64,000 bases of DNA from Micavibrio aeruginosavorus ARL-13 (GCF_000226315.1 NC_016026.1:2356001-2420000); one strand, 5' to 3'. Shown: positions 24,868 through 34,256, counted from the stretch's first letter. Translations and numbers: made by a program. The notes: generated by a model from the letters alone, not told the origin.

Positions 24868-25887
24868 TCATGCCGCAGACAACAAAAGTCCGTTACGAAT
24901 GCGGCGTGTTTCATGGTGCATACGCGGCGCTTCACGGCCCCAGTCGGCCAGCGTCAAGGTCAACCCATCCCCGTTCGCACAAAGATGCGTCACAGGAATA
25001 ATGGATGACTTTGAAAATTCACTTAAAATTTGCAGGGCCGAAAGGGATAGCGGCATGATTTCATCATCGCGCAAAGGCCCCGCATCGCCGCCGCGTTCGG
25101 AAAACACGAATGCTTCGCTGACCGACCAGCCGGGTTTTTGCGATACATTGGCAATAGCCAAAGCGGCCTGCATTGCACTGAGGCCCGTAAAGACCGCATT
25201 TTCAACCTTGACCCCGGCGACATACGCCCCGTTATCGAGCGCCAGAATCACCGTTTGCGATGTATGGCTGGCATAATTCAGGGAGTTAAGATCAGCCGCC
25301 CAGGCGCGCAGAGCCGGAATGTCATGCGGGTCTTGACGCACCGCGCGGCGTGTAAGGCTGGCGACATCCTGATCCGGCGTAATTGTTGCAATCGCGCGAG
25401 ATCGCAAGGCAGAAGATTCGGCGTTGAAATTATCAAAGCTGAATGAATCGGGCAGCAAATCATTCAGCGCCGTATCCACAACCCGACCCGACAGGGCGCA
25501 ATTGCGCACGCGAATATCCGGTACACGCGCAATACCGGCCAATTGCTGGCGGCAATTGCCACAGCAATGCGCCACGATATCGCTTTCCGGCCCATCATGA
25601 TCAACGCCACCAATAACCCAGGCAGATTCAATCGCCACATCCGGGCCCAGCGTGGTGATCAGGGCGGACAGCGCCCCTTCTTCTCCGTGAATGCTTAAAC
25701 GATGTTCAATCGATTCCACATTCACGCCGGCAAAGCCCAAAAAACCGGACGATGTTTTAACGATCAGAATAGCCCCAACACGATAGCCGGATGACGGCGC
25801 ATGCGCCTTCGTCCGCACATCGCGCAACCACGGCAGAATCGTTTTTTCATCCAGCGTCTGGAAAGACCGCACAAAATCCATGATCAT
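24868..25887 (-). CDS. Cytidine deaminase-like protein with a second degenerate domain
   Basis: A 339-residue protein. The N-terminal half is a cytidine/deoxycytidylate deaminase domain: zinc ligand H67 and catalytic E69 in HGEEGAL, then C109 and C112 in CCGNCRQQ. The C-terminal half (about 195-339) resembles a second copy of the fold (YVAGVKVENAVFTGLSAMQAALAIA) but lacks the His/Cys ligands, as in the two-domain Escherichia coli Cdd. Expected reaction: cytidine to uridine. The start codon overlaps the stop of the upstream gene as ATGA, indicating translational coupling. Length is about 45 residues more than E. coli Cdd. Confidence 0.85.
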   Translation of the reverse strand: MIMDFVRSFQTLDEKTILPWLRDVRTKAHAPSSGYRVGAILIVKTSSGFLGFAGVNVESIEHRLSIHGEEGALSALITTLGPDVAIESAWVIGGVDHDGPESDIVAHCCGNCRQQLAGIARVPDIRVRNCALSGRVVDTALNDLLPDSFSFDNFNAESSALRSRAIATITPDQDVASLTRRAVRQDPHDIPALRAWAADLNSLNYASHTSQTVILALDNGAYVAGVKVENAVFTGLSAMQAALAIANVSQKPGWSVSEAFVFSERGGDAGPLRDDEIMPLSLSALQILSEFSKSSIIPVTHLCANGDGLTLTLADWGREAPRMHHETRRIRNGLLLSAA

Positions 25888-26183
25888 TTATCCCGGTCGG
25901 CCAGCAGATCTTTGAGATGTTGCGCCACCCGATCCTTATCCATTTTCCGGATTTCATCGCGGGCTTTTTTACCGGCGGAACGATTTTTTTCTTCCAGCGC
26001 GGCGGCAATTTTTTGCAAGGTTTCTTCACCAATTTCGGCGCGGGCTTTGCGGGCGTTTTCCATCGCCTGTTCGCGCAATTTTATGCTTTCAGGGGACCGT
26101 TGCGGCGGCACACCGGGGGCCGATGGCGCATCACCGCCACCGCCTTTCTTGCCTTTGCTTTTGCCCTTCCTGAAGAAAACCAT
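25884..26183 (-). CDS. Hypothetical charged helical protein
   Basis: A 99-residue protein I do not recognise. It begins with a Lys/Gly-rich basic stretch (FFRKGKSKGKKGGGG), followed by a Pro-rich linker and one long amphipathic helix rich in Glu, Arg and Lys (about residues 32-97), which may form a coiled coil. No signal peptide. Its stop overlaps the start of the deaminase gene by four bases, and it lies six bases after the next gene upstream, so the three are one operon. Confidence 0.65.
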   Translation of the reverse strand: MVFFRKGKSKGKKGGGGDAPSAPGVPPQRSPESIKLREQAMENARKARAEIGEETLQKIAAALEEKNRSAGKKARDEIRKMDKDRVAQHLKDLLADRDK

Positions 26184-26189
26184 TGCGTA

Positions 26190-26984
26190 TCAATAATCCA
26201 CTTTGCGTAAAGCGCAGAGATTGGCGCGCGCCTGACAAAACGACAGCGCCGCCCCGTCCACACCCGTCACGGGCGCGGTGAGGGAGAATTGTTCGTTGTT
26301 CACAAACATCACCGGGTCAACCGGGTCATAGGCCACACCCAGAACGAAATACGTCATCATATCCTGCGGCGTCACGCCTGTTTGTGACACCAGCGCCCAA
26401 TCGCATGTCGTCATGTTACAGGGCATAAAATTCTGCGCCCGATCGCGAACGATGGCCTCCAGCCCGGCCCGTTCGCGTTTTTGCGGGTTGGCCCAATACA
26501 CATCGCGCGCCGGATCATGCAAGACCCACTGGCCGCTGGCCATATCCTTGGTTTCAACCATCGCGACAGAGGGAAAGCCAGGAGCATAACGGAACAATTC
26601 GACAATCCGCGCTTCAACCCCGGCCCGTTGCAGCATCAAACCCATCAGTTGGGCCGCAGTGGCCGGGTTGACCGCCGGGCGGATTTCACTTTTTTTATGG
26701 GCGTGCATTAACATGCCACCGATTGTGTCGACCCACGCCCCGCTATTGTCATTCAATGGTTTGGCCGGATCAATTTGCACATGGGCGGCAACAAATTGAC
26801 GAATAATATCCGGCCACTGCGCGGGTGGGGTATCGGCGGGCATGGACGTTGCCATGAACAACGCATCCACGCCCTGATTCATACGTTCAGAATCCAGCTG
26901 CGCACCATAGCTTTTCAGCAGGATCAGCCCCAGCAGCGCCACCGCCCCGAGTATCAGCCCCCAAAAAATGATATGTTTTTTCAT
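26190..26984 (-). CDS. Membrane-anchored protein with a transglutaminase-like region (tentative)
   Basis: A 264-residue protein. A single N-terminal membrane helix (about residues 5-24) leads to a periplasmic domain. The segment AAQLMGLMLQRAGVEARIVEL followed 20 residues later by a hydrophobic strand and WVLHDPARDVYW looks like the spacing of transglutaminase-like domains, but the position of the catalytic cysteine holds another residue, so an enzyme is doubtful. Two further cysteines (PCNMTTCDWAL) could form a disulfide, and two more lie near the C-terminus. First gene of the operon leading to the deaminase, 15 bases downstream of the FadN-type gene's stop. Confidence 0.6.
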   Translation of the reverse strand: MKKHIIFWGLILGAVALLGLILLKSYGAQLDSERMNQGVDALFMATSMPADTPPAQWPDIIRQFVAAHVQIDPAKPLNDNSGAWVDTIGGMLMHAHKKSEIRPAVNPATAAQLMGLMLQRAGVEARIVELFRYAPGFPSVAMVETKDMASGQWVLHDPARDVYWANPQKRERAGLEAIVRDRAQNFMPCNMTTCDWALVSQTGVTPQDMMTYFVLGVAYDPVDPVMFVNNEQFSLTAPVTGVDGAALSFCQARANLCALRKVDY

Positions 26985-26999
26985 TCCTGGGCGCGATCC

Positions 27000-29408
27000 T
27001 TAGTTCCGAAGCGGCTTGCCAGTGGACAGCATGTGTTCAACACGGGCCTGTGTGCCCTCGTTCTTCACCAGCTTCATGAATTCATAAATTTCCAGTTTCA
27101 ACAGATCCTGTTCACTGACCGGGGCGGTCCAATCAGCCTTGGCTCCACCGGACAACACCGCCGCAAGGTGATCGGACACGATCACATCATACGGTGTGGC
27201 CTTGCCCGATTTTTTGAAATCCGAAACAGCCATATCCAGCGCAACCTTGCCCGTCGGGCCCGGCAGACGGATGGATTCAACCGGCGTCGGTGCGGCGTAA
27301 TTTTGTGCCATTTCCAAGGCCTTTTTCTTCGCATCGAACAACAAACGATCACGGTTCATGGTGATGCCATCGCGGTCGCGGAAATATCCGATTTCCTTGG
27401 CTTCGGTTGCGGATTTGGCCACGGTGGCCGTGCCAATCACCTCGAATGCTTTCCGCACCGCGCCCATCGGCGTGTTTTGCGGTGACATCCACAAACGGTC
27501 ACCACCGCCAATGGCTTTCTTATACTGTTCGCGTTCCTTTTCCTGGAAGCGCAGGATCAATTCCTTGCATCCGCCCCAGCCGGGGATCAGGCCGACGCCA
27601 ACTTCGACCAGACCGCAATAGGTTTCGGCATGCGCCTGCACATGATCGGCGTGCAGCAGGATTTCGCAACCCCCGCCCAGCGCCATACCACTCGGGGCCG
27701 CAACAACCGGGAACGGTGCGTATTTCAACGCCATATAGGCCTTCTGCCCGCCCGCGATCAGTTCCTCAATCTGCGGCCACAGACCGATATTCATGGCGAA
27801 GATTGCCAGACCAAGGTTTGCGCCAGCGGAGAAATGTGTGCCTTCGTTGTAAATAACCAAAGCTTTCCATTCACCTTTGCCATCGCCAATTTTTTTGATG
27901 GCGTGGTGGTACACATCGAATACATCATTATCCAGCGCGTTCATCTTGCCGGTAAATTCAACGCACAAAACGCCATCACCCACATCCCACAGGGCCGCGG
28001 ACGATGATTTGTACAACGGTTTGGAATACAGCTTGATATCACGCAGCAACAAAACACCCTCGGCACGGACCACATCGTGATACGCCCCATCGGTGCCGAA
28101 ATATTGCATCTTGCCGTTTTCAACGCGGTAGAACGACCCGCTGCCCACCTTCTGCACCAAGGCCGGAACGGTTTTTCCTTCGGCCTTCAGCGCATCGGCA
28201 AACCATTGCGCACCCAGCGCATCGATCATTTCAAACGGACCGAATTTCCAGTTATAGCCAAGGCGCATGGCTTCATCGACATCAGCGATGGAATCGGCAA
28301 TATCCGGCACCAATGACGCGGCATAGGCCAGCGTATCGCGCAGCACAGCCCACGCATAACGCCCACCCGCATCATCGGTTGTGACAACGGCGCGCAAACC
28401 AGCTTTACCCGCATCGACGGAATCCAGACGCGGTTTATCGGATTTGTGGTAAGCGGATTCGCTGAAAGACGGCGCGGTGATATCGAATGCCTGTTTTTCT
28501 TTCTTCCCGCCTGCGGTGTCGAGGCGATAGAAACCACCCTTGCCCTTACGGCCCGTATAACCGGCGGCGATCATGCCCTTAATAAAATCAAAATCGCGTG
28601 CAATGCGACGATATTCATCACCCTCCGGCAACGTGGACAACAGCGATTGCGCCAGATGCGGCATCAAATCAATGCCGACCAGATCAATCAAACCGAACAC
28701 ACCCGTTTTCGGAATGCCCACCGGTTTCGACAACACGGCATCGGCCACTTCAACGCTGACCTTCTGATCCACAGCGTGGTTCAGGGACGCCTGCAGCCAG
28801 AATGTCCCAATCCGGTTGGCAATAAAGCCCGGCGTGTCGTGGCATTCCACAACGCCCTTGCCCAATTGGATATCGCAGAAATCGCGCACCAGTTTAATCG
28901 CGTCTTTACGCGTTTTCGGGCCCGTCACCAGTTCCAGCAAACGCATATAACGCGGCGGGTTGAAGAAGTGCGTGATCATAAAATCCTTCGCCAACGCATC
29001 ACCAAACGGCTCCACCAGCAGATGCAGCGGAATGGTGGAGGTGTTGGAGGAAATAACGGAGCCCGGTTTGCGATGCGCCTGCAACTTTTCATAGGTTGCG
29101 TGTTTGATTTTCAAATCTTCCAGAACGACTTCGACGATCCAGTCGCAATCGGACAGCAGCGCAAGATCATCCTCCATATTCCCCGGCGTGATCAGCCTGG
29201 CATTGCGCTTGGACATAAACGGGGCCGGGTCGGCCTTCAGCATTTTGTCGATGGCGCCCTTGGCCAGCATAGACCGGTCCGCCGCATCTTTCGGGACGAT
29301 GTCCAGCAACACCACCGGAATACCCGCATTGGCGATTTGCGCCGCGATGCCCGACCCCATAACACCCGATCCGATAACGGCCACTTTCTGGATGGAGGAA
29401 TTGCTCAT
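27000..29408 (-). CDS. 3-hydroxyacyl-CoA dehydrogenase / enoyl-CoA hydratase bifunctional protein (FadN type)
   Basis: An 802-residue cytoplasmic enzyme catalysing the hydration and NAD-dependent dehydrogenation steps of beta-oxidation. The dehydrogenase comes first: VAVIGSGVMGSGIAAQIANAG (Rossmann fold), HFFNPPRYMRLLELV, and two C-terminal dehydrogenase domains to about residue 430; the crotonase domain follows (FSAGANLGL, then ALGGGCEILLHADHVQAHAE). This order is the reverse of E. coli FadB and matches Bacillus FadN. The start is placed at the ATG preceded by AAGGGA; 16 further codons upstream lack such a site. It is the partner of the thiolase and acyl-CoA dehydrogenase nearby. Confidence 0.93.
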   Translation of the reverse strand: MSNSSIQKVAVIGSGVMGSGIAAQIANAGIPVVLLDIVPKDAADRSMLAKGAIDKMLKADPAPFMSKRNARLITPGNMEDDLALLSDCDWIVEVVLEDLKIKHATYEKLQAHRKPGSVISSNTSTIPLHLLVEPFGDALAKDFMITHFFNPPRYMRLLELVTGPKTRKDAIKLVRDFCDIQLGKGVVECHDTPGFIANRIGTFWLQASLNHAVDQKVSVEVADAVLSKPVGIPKTGVFGLIDLVGIDLMPHLAQSLLSTLPEGDEYRRIARDFDFIKGMIAAGYTGRKGKGGFYRLDTAGGKKEKQAFDITAPSFSESAYHKSDKPRLDSVDAGKAGLRAVVTTDDAGGRYAWAVLRDTLAYAASLVPDIADSIADVDEAMRLGYNWKFGPFEMIDALGAQWFADALKAEGKTVPALVQKVGSGSFYRVENGKMQYFGTDGAYHDVVRAEGVLLLRDIKLYSKPLYKSSSAALWDVGDGVLCVEFTGKMNALDNDVFDVYHHAIKKIGDGKGEWKALVIYNEGTHFSAGANLGLAIFAMNIGLWPQIEELIAGGQKAYMALKYAPFPVVAAPSGMALGGGCEILLHADHVQAHAETYCGLVEVGVGLIPGWGGCKELILRFQEKEREQYKKAIGGGDRLWMSPQNTPMGAVRKAFEVIGTATVAKSATEAKEIGYFRDRDGITMNRDRLLFDAKKKALEMAQNYAAPTPVESIRLPGPTGKVALDMAVSDFKKSGKATPYDVIVSDHLAAVLSGGAKADWTAPVSEQDLLKLEIYEFMKLVKNEGTQARVEHMLSTGKPLRN

Positions 29409-29589
29409 GATCTTGGTCCCTTTGGATGGATTGAGTTTCTTGAAAAAGCCAAACATGGTGTGCCGGTTCTGATGAAAAACGGTGGAAGGCGGGAGCGGCG
29501 CGAGAGATTCAAGCGCCGTGAATAAGATAGGCTGCGCCAGCCGGTTTGTACAGTCACGGCGCGCAAAAGACGTACGTCCTCTCGCTCTG

Positions 29590-29705
29590 AATATATTCCC
29601 TCCCCCAGAGGGGGAGGGTTTGGGTGGGGGGCGTGATGGTGGTTATTTTCCAGCAGTCGAGCCCCTCCCCCCGCCCCCTCCCTCTGGGAGGGGGAGAGGC
29701 AAGCT
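29590..29705. repeat. G/C-tract inverted repeat in the fadN-side gap
   Basis: CCCTCCCCCAGAGGGGGAGGG and, about 90 bases on, CCCTCCCTCTGGGAGGGGGAG, each self-complementary and also complementary to one another, with T-rich and G-rich runs between. This type of dispersed palindrome (related to the common CTCCCCCTGGGAGAGGG intergenic repeat) is widespread in proteobacteria. It fills most of the 330-base gap between the FadN-type gene and the next minus-strand gene; no gene is visible in the rest of the gap. Confidence 0.65.
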
Positions 29706-29738
29706 GGATGCAGAAATAGCTTACAAAAAAGCGGTTTT

Positions 29739-31037
29739 TTAGGACGCCGCGATGGATGATGCGGCAGATTGCGGAACGGTTGCCGATCCGGTTGCAGATG
29801 TATGGCCATCGGCCGCGTCATCCTCGCCTAAATCAGCCCCTTCAATCTCGATCTGTGCGACGTTTTTATGATAATCCCGTTGCAGGACACGGAACTCCTC
29901 GACCACCTTGGCACAGTCGCGCACAATCGTTGGCACCTCGCCAAAGAAGTTGTTTTGTAAATACCGGGTCCGGTTGATGACGGTCGATTCATATTCCCGC
30001 ACCGCCCCCATATCCGCCAAAGGCCGGATCAACCCGGAGAGCATTTTCCGATAAAGCGTCATCAGGTTTTCCAGCGACCCAATCACCATCATCTTGTCAC
30101 GCAAATGCGCCAGCGTCCCCAGCTTAAATTCCATATAGGGCAGGCTGTATTTCATAATGAATCCGTTGATTTTACGGATTTCCTGCGCCTGCGCCTCCAT
30201 CACCAGCCCCAGTTCAGCCGCGCGCAGGAACAGGCGTTTTTCTTCATCCTGCAAATCCACCTGATGCTCATCATAAAAATTGATCAGGCGGGTCAGGGTC
30301 TGATCCAGCATTTGCCGGACGGCATCGGGCCGCTCGACCCCGAAACGCAATTTCCCTTCCTGCGCGGCCTTGGCCACGCTGCGGGCGCGCTTCATGTCGC
30401 CAATGCGTAAAGAGGCGCGCAAGGACCGTTCCATCGCCTCGGCCTCCACCGGACCGTACAGGGCATCCAACGACCGGGTCACAACAGCCCAGTCGCTTTC
30501 CATGCTGGCCAGTAAATCGCGGGCGGTGCCGAAACGCAGTTTATAGTCCAGCAATTCGGCTTTTCGCTTTTCGTACCGGGTCATCATCACCCCGGCATCC
30601 GCCGTCCATTTGATATTGCGGCCCGAAATATCCAGCGCTTTGGATTTATCGTTGCGGATCCCGTCCCGCACCAATGTGGTGAAACGGTTAATCTGCAGAT
30701 AGGCGACGGCAAAATTGGTGATATTTCCCTGTAATCCGCGCAGGACGTTGCGCGCTTCGGCCTTCAGCCGGATGGCATCGGGATGGTCTTTGGCACGGCC
30801 GGGAATTTTCATCTGGGCCTTCACATCATGCGCGGCCCATTGCATGGCGTAATCGAAAAATTGCTGGAACAGGGTTTTGAGTTCTTGCTCCTGTGCTTTC
30901 ACTTGCGCTTCGTCATAGCTTTCGGATGCCGTAGAGACGATGCTGTGCACTCGTTCCATAAAGCCCCGTTCAACCGCGTCAAAATCCGTTGCATCCGTCA
31001 AACCCAGAGATGTCAGCAATGTGACCACAGAACTCAT
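29739..31037 (-). CDS. Unrecognised helical protein in the beta-oxidation cluster
   Basis: A 432-residue cytoplasmic protein of unknown family. It is almost entirely helical with many charged residues; the aromatic-rich EFKLGTLAHLRDKMMVIGSLENLMTLYRKML and YLQNNFFGEVPTIVRDCAKVVEEFRVL are its most distinctive parts. The C-terminus is a low-complexity Ala/Ser/Thr/Asp tail. No signal peptide or membrane helix. It lies between thiolase and the FadN-type enzyme on the same strand, but with gaps and hairpins on both sides, so it has its own transcription unit. Length and conservation of pattern favour a real protein; no function can be given. Confidence 0.75.
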   Translation of the reverse strand: MSSVVTLLTSLGLTDATDFDAVERGFMERVHSIVSTASESYDEAQVKAQEQELKTLFQQFFDYAMQWAAHDVKAQMKIPGRAKDHPDAIRLKAEARNVLRGLQGNITNFAVAYLQINRFTTLVRDGIRNDKSKALDISGRNIKWTADAGVMMTRYEKRKAELLDYKLRFGTARDLLASMESDWAVVTRSLDALYGPVEAEAMERSLRASLRIGDMKRARSVAKAAQEGKLRFGVERPDAVRQMLDQTLTRLINFYDEHQVDLQDEEKRLFLRAAELGLVMEAQAQEIRKINGFIMKYSLPYMEFKLGTLAHLRDKMMVIGSLENLMTLYRKMLSGLIRPLADMGAVREYESTVINRTRYLQNNFFGEVPTIVRDCAKVVEEFRVLQRDYHKNVAQIEIEGADLGEDDAADGHTSATGSATVPQSAASSIAAS

Positions 31038-31200
31038 ACGCAGAAACCCCGCCTCTATCAGACATTTTCAAGCCCCCGCCCGCAGGGGGAGACGGGCCCT
31101 GTTGCACCGCCGCACTATTATGGTAAACGCTGGGTGTAAACATGATGTAAACGTTAACGCCGCGCCTTTGACTGAATTGTAAGGAAAACAGCCAAAAACA

Positions 31201-31226
31201 AGGCCGGAGGGTTGCCCCTCCGGCCT
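31201..31226 (-). terminator. Terminator of the thiolase gene
   Basis: AGGCCGGAGGG and CCCTCCGGCCT form a stem across a few bases. On the minus strand TTGTTTTTGG follows. Confidence 0.75.
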
Positions 31227-31273
31227 GAATTTTTGCATTTTGCATGCGCAAAAGGATAGGGTCGGATCTGGGC

Positions 31274-32401
31274 CTAGGCCGCTTCCAACACGATGGCCGT
31301 GCCCTGACCGCCACCGATACACATGGTGGCCAACCCGGTTTTGATGCCTTCACGTTGCATCAGGCTGGCCAGTTTGCCGGTGATCCGGGCACCGGATGCC
31401 CCCAGCGGGTGACCCAGCGCAATCGCGCCACCATCGATGTTCAGGCGGGATTGATCAATGCCCAGTTCCTTCACCACCGACAAGGATTGCGCGGCGAAGG
31501 CTTCGTTCAATTCAAACAGGCCAATATCCTTGATCGACAGGCCGGCACGGGCCAGCGCCTTTTGCGAGGACGGAACCGGACCGATACCCATGATTTCCGC
31601 CGCGCAACCGGATACGCCAATCGATTTGATCCGCGCCATAATCGGCAGGTTATGTTTGCGGGCATAGGATTCAGAGGTTACCAGCACCGCCGCAGCCCCG
31701 TCGGTCAACGGCGAAGACGTCCCCGCCGTCACCGTACCATCGGACAGGAAGGCCGGTTTCAGACCCGCCAGCACCTCAACCGTGGTTTCCGGACGGATAA
31801 TACCGTCGGTTTTAATATCGCCAATCGGCACGATTTCCGCATCGAATTTGCCAGACGCAGCCGCAGCGGCGGCTTTCGCTTGCGAATTGGCAGCGAATTG
31901 ATCCTGTTCACCACGGGTAATCTGGTACTTGCTGGCCAGGTTTTCGGCGGTTTCGCCCATGCTCATATAAGCCTGCGGGAAGGTTTTGGCCAAAGTCGGG
32001 TTCGGCATCGGGTTAAAGCCGCCCATCGGAATGCGTGTCATCGATTCAACACCGGCGCAGATGAAGACATCGCCAGCGCCCATGGCAATCGCCCCGGCAG
32101 CCATGTGGATCGCCGTCATGGACGAACCACAGAAACGGTTCATCGTTACACCACCCACCGACACCGGCAGACCGGCCAGCTGGACCACGATGCGCGCCAG
32201 GTTAAAGCCCTGTTCGGCCTCGGGGAAGGCGCAGCCCATGATCAGATCTTCGATATCTTCCGGCTTCACGCCCGTTTCTTTCACCAGCGCGCTGATCACG
32301 GCGGCGGCGATATCATCGGGACGCACTTTGGCCAGGGCGCCCTTGGTCGCCAGGTGCATCGGGCTGCGTTTAAAGCCACAAATTACGGCTGTTTCTGTCA
32401 T
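31274..32401 (-). CDS. Acetyl-CoA C-acyltransferase (thiolase)
   Basis: A 375-residue enzyme for the last step of beta-oxidation, 3-ketoacyl-CoA plus CoA to acetyl-CoA and shortened acyl-CoA. The acyl-accepting cysteine is C91 in NRFCGSSMTAIHMAAGAI; the active-site His is in GGAIALGHPLGASGAR and the second Cys in ATMCIGGGQG. Start: GGAGGG precedes this ATG; earlier in-frame starts would add an unlikely 26 residues. With the acyl-CoA dehydrogenase and the FadN-type enzyme it completes the pathway. Divergent from the TIGR02300 gene. Confidence 0.95.
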   Translation of the reverse strand: MTETAVICGFKRSPMHLATKGALAKVRPDDIAAAVISALVKETGVKPEDIEDLIMGCAFPEAEQGFNLARIVVQLAGLPVSVGGVTMNRFCGSSMTAIHMAAGAIAMGAGDVFICAGVESMTRIPMGGFNPMPNPTLAKTFPQAYMSMGETAENLASKYQITRGEQDQFAANSQAKAAAAAASGKFDAEIVPIGDIKTDGIIRPETTVEVLAGLKPAFLSDGTVTAGTSSPLTDGAAAVLVTSESYARKHNLPIMARIKSIGVSGCAAEIMGIGPVPSSQKALARAGLSIKDIGLFELNEAFAAQSLSVVKELGIDQSRLNIDGGAIALGHPLGASGARITGKLASLMQREGIKTGLATMCIGGGQGTAIVLEAA

Positions 32402-32570
32402 GTTGTAACCCTCCGGATAGATGGGAAATGACCCCGGGAACCCGGAAACGGGTGGGGTGAGTCGGTTTGTCCGTCCCATACATTACAGGGATATAGGGCG
32501 TGAATCTACGGGTTTCGAGGGGGACGCATACACAACCTGTCCCATACTCAAATGGGGGGCGCTTTTCTCT

Positions 32571-32599
32571 TTGACATTCCGTTTGACTCCCGGGACAAT
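32571..32599 (+). promoter_or_regulatory. Promoter of the TIGR02300-prmA pair
   Basis: TTGACA, a 17-base spacer and GACAAT, about 97 bases before the GTG start. No nearer candidate is visible. Confidence 0.55.
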
Positions 32600-32695
32600 T
32601 CCGGGCATCACCTATCCCTATCTGGGGAATACGGGAAATTACGAAAAAACCGCCCCGAACCCCGATCCGATTATTATTGAAGGAGACTGAAGTCA

Positions 32696-33124
32696 GTGGC
32701 CACAGCAACCGACAAAAAGGGCATGAAACGCATCTGCAACAGCTGCAGCGCCCGTTTTTATGATTTCAACAAACGTCCGGTGATCTGCCCGAATTGCGCG
32801 GCGGAATTTACCGGTGAAGTGAAGCTGAAGGCCCGCCGCAGCCGCGCCATCGCCAATGACGAAGGCCAAGTGAGCCCGGCCGCCGCCGCCGATGCGGATG
32901 ATACAGCCGAAGAATTGGATGATGAGGACGAAATCGAACAGGAAGACGACACCGTCAGCCTGGACGAAGTCGAGGACATGGAAGAAGCCGACGCCGAAGA
33001 TGTTGACGGCGACGATGAAGATATTGAGATCGATGACGATCTGGATATCGACGACGATCTGGACGATGATCTGGATGATGACGATTTCGATGACGACGAT
33101 GAAGACGAGGACGACGAAGACTAA
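32696..33124 (+). CDS. TIGR02300 family acidic zinc-ribbon-like protein
   Basis: A 142-residue protein of a family confined to Alphaproteobacteria. The N-terminal part has the two CxxC pairs (ICNSC, ICPNC) flanking the family signature FYDFNKRP (FYDLN in most members), giving a small zinc-ribbon-like unit. The C-terminal 70 residues are almost only Asp and Glu. The function is unknown. Translation starts at GTG, AAGGAG lying ten bases before. The stop codon directly abuts the prmA start, so the two are coupled. Confidence 0.88.
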   Translation: MATATDKKGMKRICNSCSARFYDFNKRPVICPNCAAEFTGEVKLKARRSRAIANDEGQVSPAAAADADDTAEELDDEDEIEQEDDTVSLDEVEDMEEADAEDVDGDDEDIEIDDDLDIDDDLDDDLDDDDFDDDDEDEDDED

Positions 33125-34090
33125 GTGTCTGACGCATCTCTTTATACCGTTACAATACGCCTTCCGGCTGGCCTGAGCGATGTTCAGGCCAGCCTTTTTG
33201 CTGATGAAGCCTTTGGCGGGGAACAGATTTCATCGTCGCTGGTTCGTGAAACCCCAGCATCGGAATCCGATCTGGGCGCTACGGCCTGGACCATGCAATG
33301 GTTGCTGGCGGGCATCGCCGACCCGGACGCATTGGCCACGCATTTGAACGATGCCGCCGCCATGTTTGATATGGCCGATATGATCAGTGTGACCCCGGCG
33401 GGTCTGGAGTGCGCAAGCGTTAATCCTGATACGAATTGGCTGGAACAATCCTATCGCGCGTTTCCGCCCTTTACCGTTGGTGGTTTTTATATTCATGGCA
33501 GCCATTCCACCGAACCCGCACCGGATGGGTTCCGCGCCCTGCAAATCGACGCCGCCACGGCGTTTGGGTCGGGTGAACATGGAACGACAGCCGGGTGCCT
33601 GTTGCTGCTGGAACACTTAAAGGCCGAAGGCATCACACCAAATCGCATTCTGGATATGGGATGCGGTTCGGGCATCTTGGGGATTGCCGCCTGGATGCTG
33701 TTTGATCGTCCGGTTATTGCCAGCGATATCGATCCCGAATGCATCCGCGTGACCGACCATCACGGCCAGATCAACCATGTCCCCGTATGGGATGAACAAC
33801 CGACCACCACCGGCATGGCCACATGTGCGGGGGATGGATTCCGCTTGCCGCTGGTCCAAAACCACGCACCCTATACAATCGTGATTGCCAACATCCTGCC
33901 CGCACCGTTACTGGCCATGGCGAATGATCTGGTTGCGGCGATGGAAGACCATGGTTTCGTCATCCTGTCCGGGATTTTGAATGAGCAGGCGGATGAGGTT
34001 GAAGACGCCTATATCGCCCTCAATCTAAAACCCGTCACGCGCATGGTGCGCGGGGATTGGACGTCGTTGCTGATGCGGAAAAGTGTGTAA
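33125..34090 (+). CDS. prmA: Ribosomal protein L11 methyltransferase
   Basis: A 321-residue S-adenosylmethionine-dependent enzyme that trimethylates lysine and N-terminal amino groups of ribosomal protein L11. The N-terminal half is the L11-recognition domain; then come DAATAFGSGEHGTTAGCL, the SAM-binding loop ILDMGCGSGILGIAA, ASDIDPE and NILPAPL (the NxLxxPL-type catalytic loop). It starts at GTG immediately after the upstream stop. Length is near the usual 290-320 residues; some sequence around 225-245 is an insertion. A nested repeat element follows. Confidence 0.92.
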   Translation: MSDASLYTVTIRLPAGLSDVQASLFADEAFGGEQISSSLVRETPASESDLGATAWTMQWLLAGIADPDALATHLNDAAAMFDMADMISVTPAGLECASVNPDTNWLEQSYRAFPPFTVGGFYIHGSHSTEPAPDGFRALQIDAATAFGSGEHGTTAGCLLLLEHLKAEGITPNRILDMGCGSGILGIAAWMLFDRPVIASDIDPECIRVTDHHGQINHVPVWDEQPTTTGMATCAGDGFRLPLVQNHAPYTIVIANILPAPLLAMANDLVAAMEDHGFVILSGILNEQADEVEDAYIALNLKPVTRMVRGDWTSLLMRKSV

Positions 34091-34094
34091 TTCA

Positions 34095-34256
34095 AACCAC
34101 GAATGAACACGAATCCACACGAATAAGAAGCTATAAAACCCCACAAATCGTCATTCCCGCGAACGCGGGAATCCATACGATCTATCCCCCTGGATACCGG
34201 CTTTCGCCGGCATGACGAAAACCAACATTTGTGTTTATTCGTGTCCATTCGTGGTT
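34095..34256. repeat. Nested intergenic inverted-repeat element
   Basis: Outer arms AACCACGAATGAACACGAAT and ATTCGTGTCCATTCGTGGTT are inverted copies with one mismatch. Between them sit two REP-like hairpin arms, CATTCCCGCGAACGCGGGAATCCA and TGGATACCGGCTTTCGCCGGCATGACG, the same family as the element at 59783-59865 but diverged. It occupies nearly the whole gap between prmA and the giant nuclease gene and could also stop transcription from both sides. Confidence 0.8.

Noticed and set aside
28446-29525. 359-codon frame on the plus strand
   Set aside because: Antisense to the FadN-type gene; no start signal, shadow composition.
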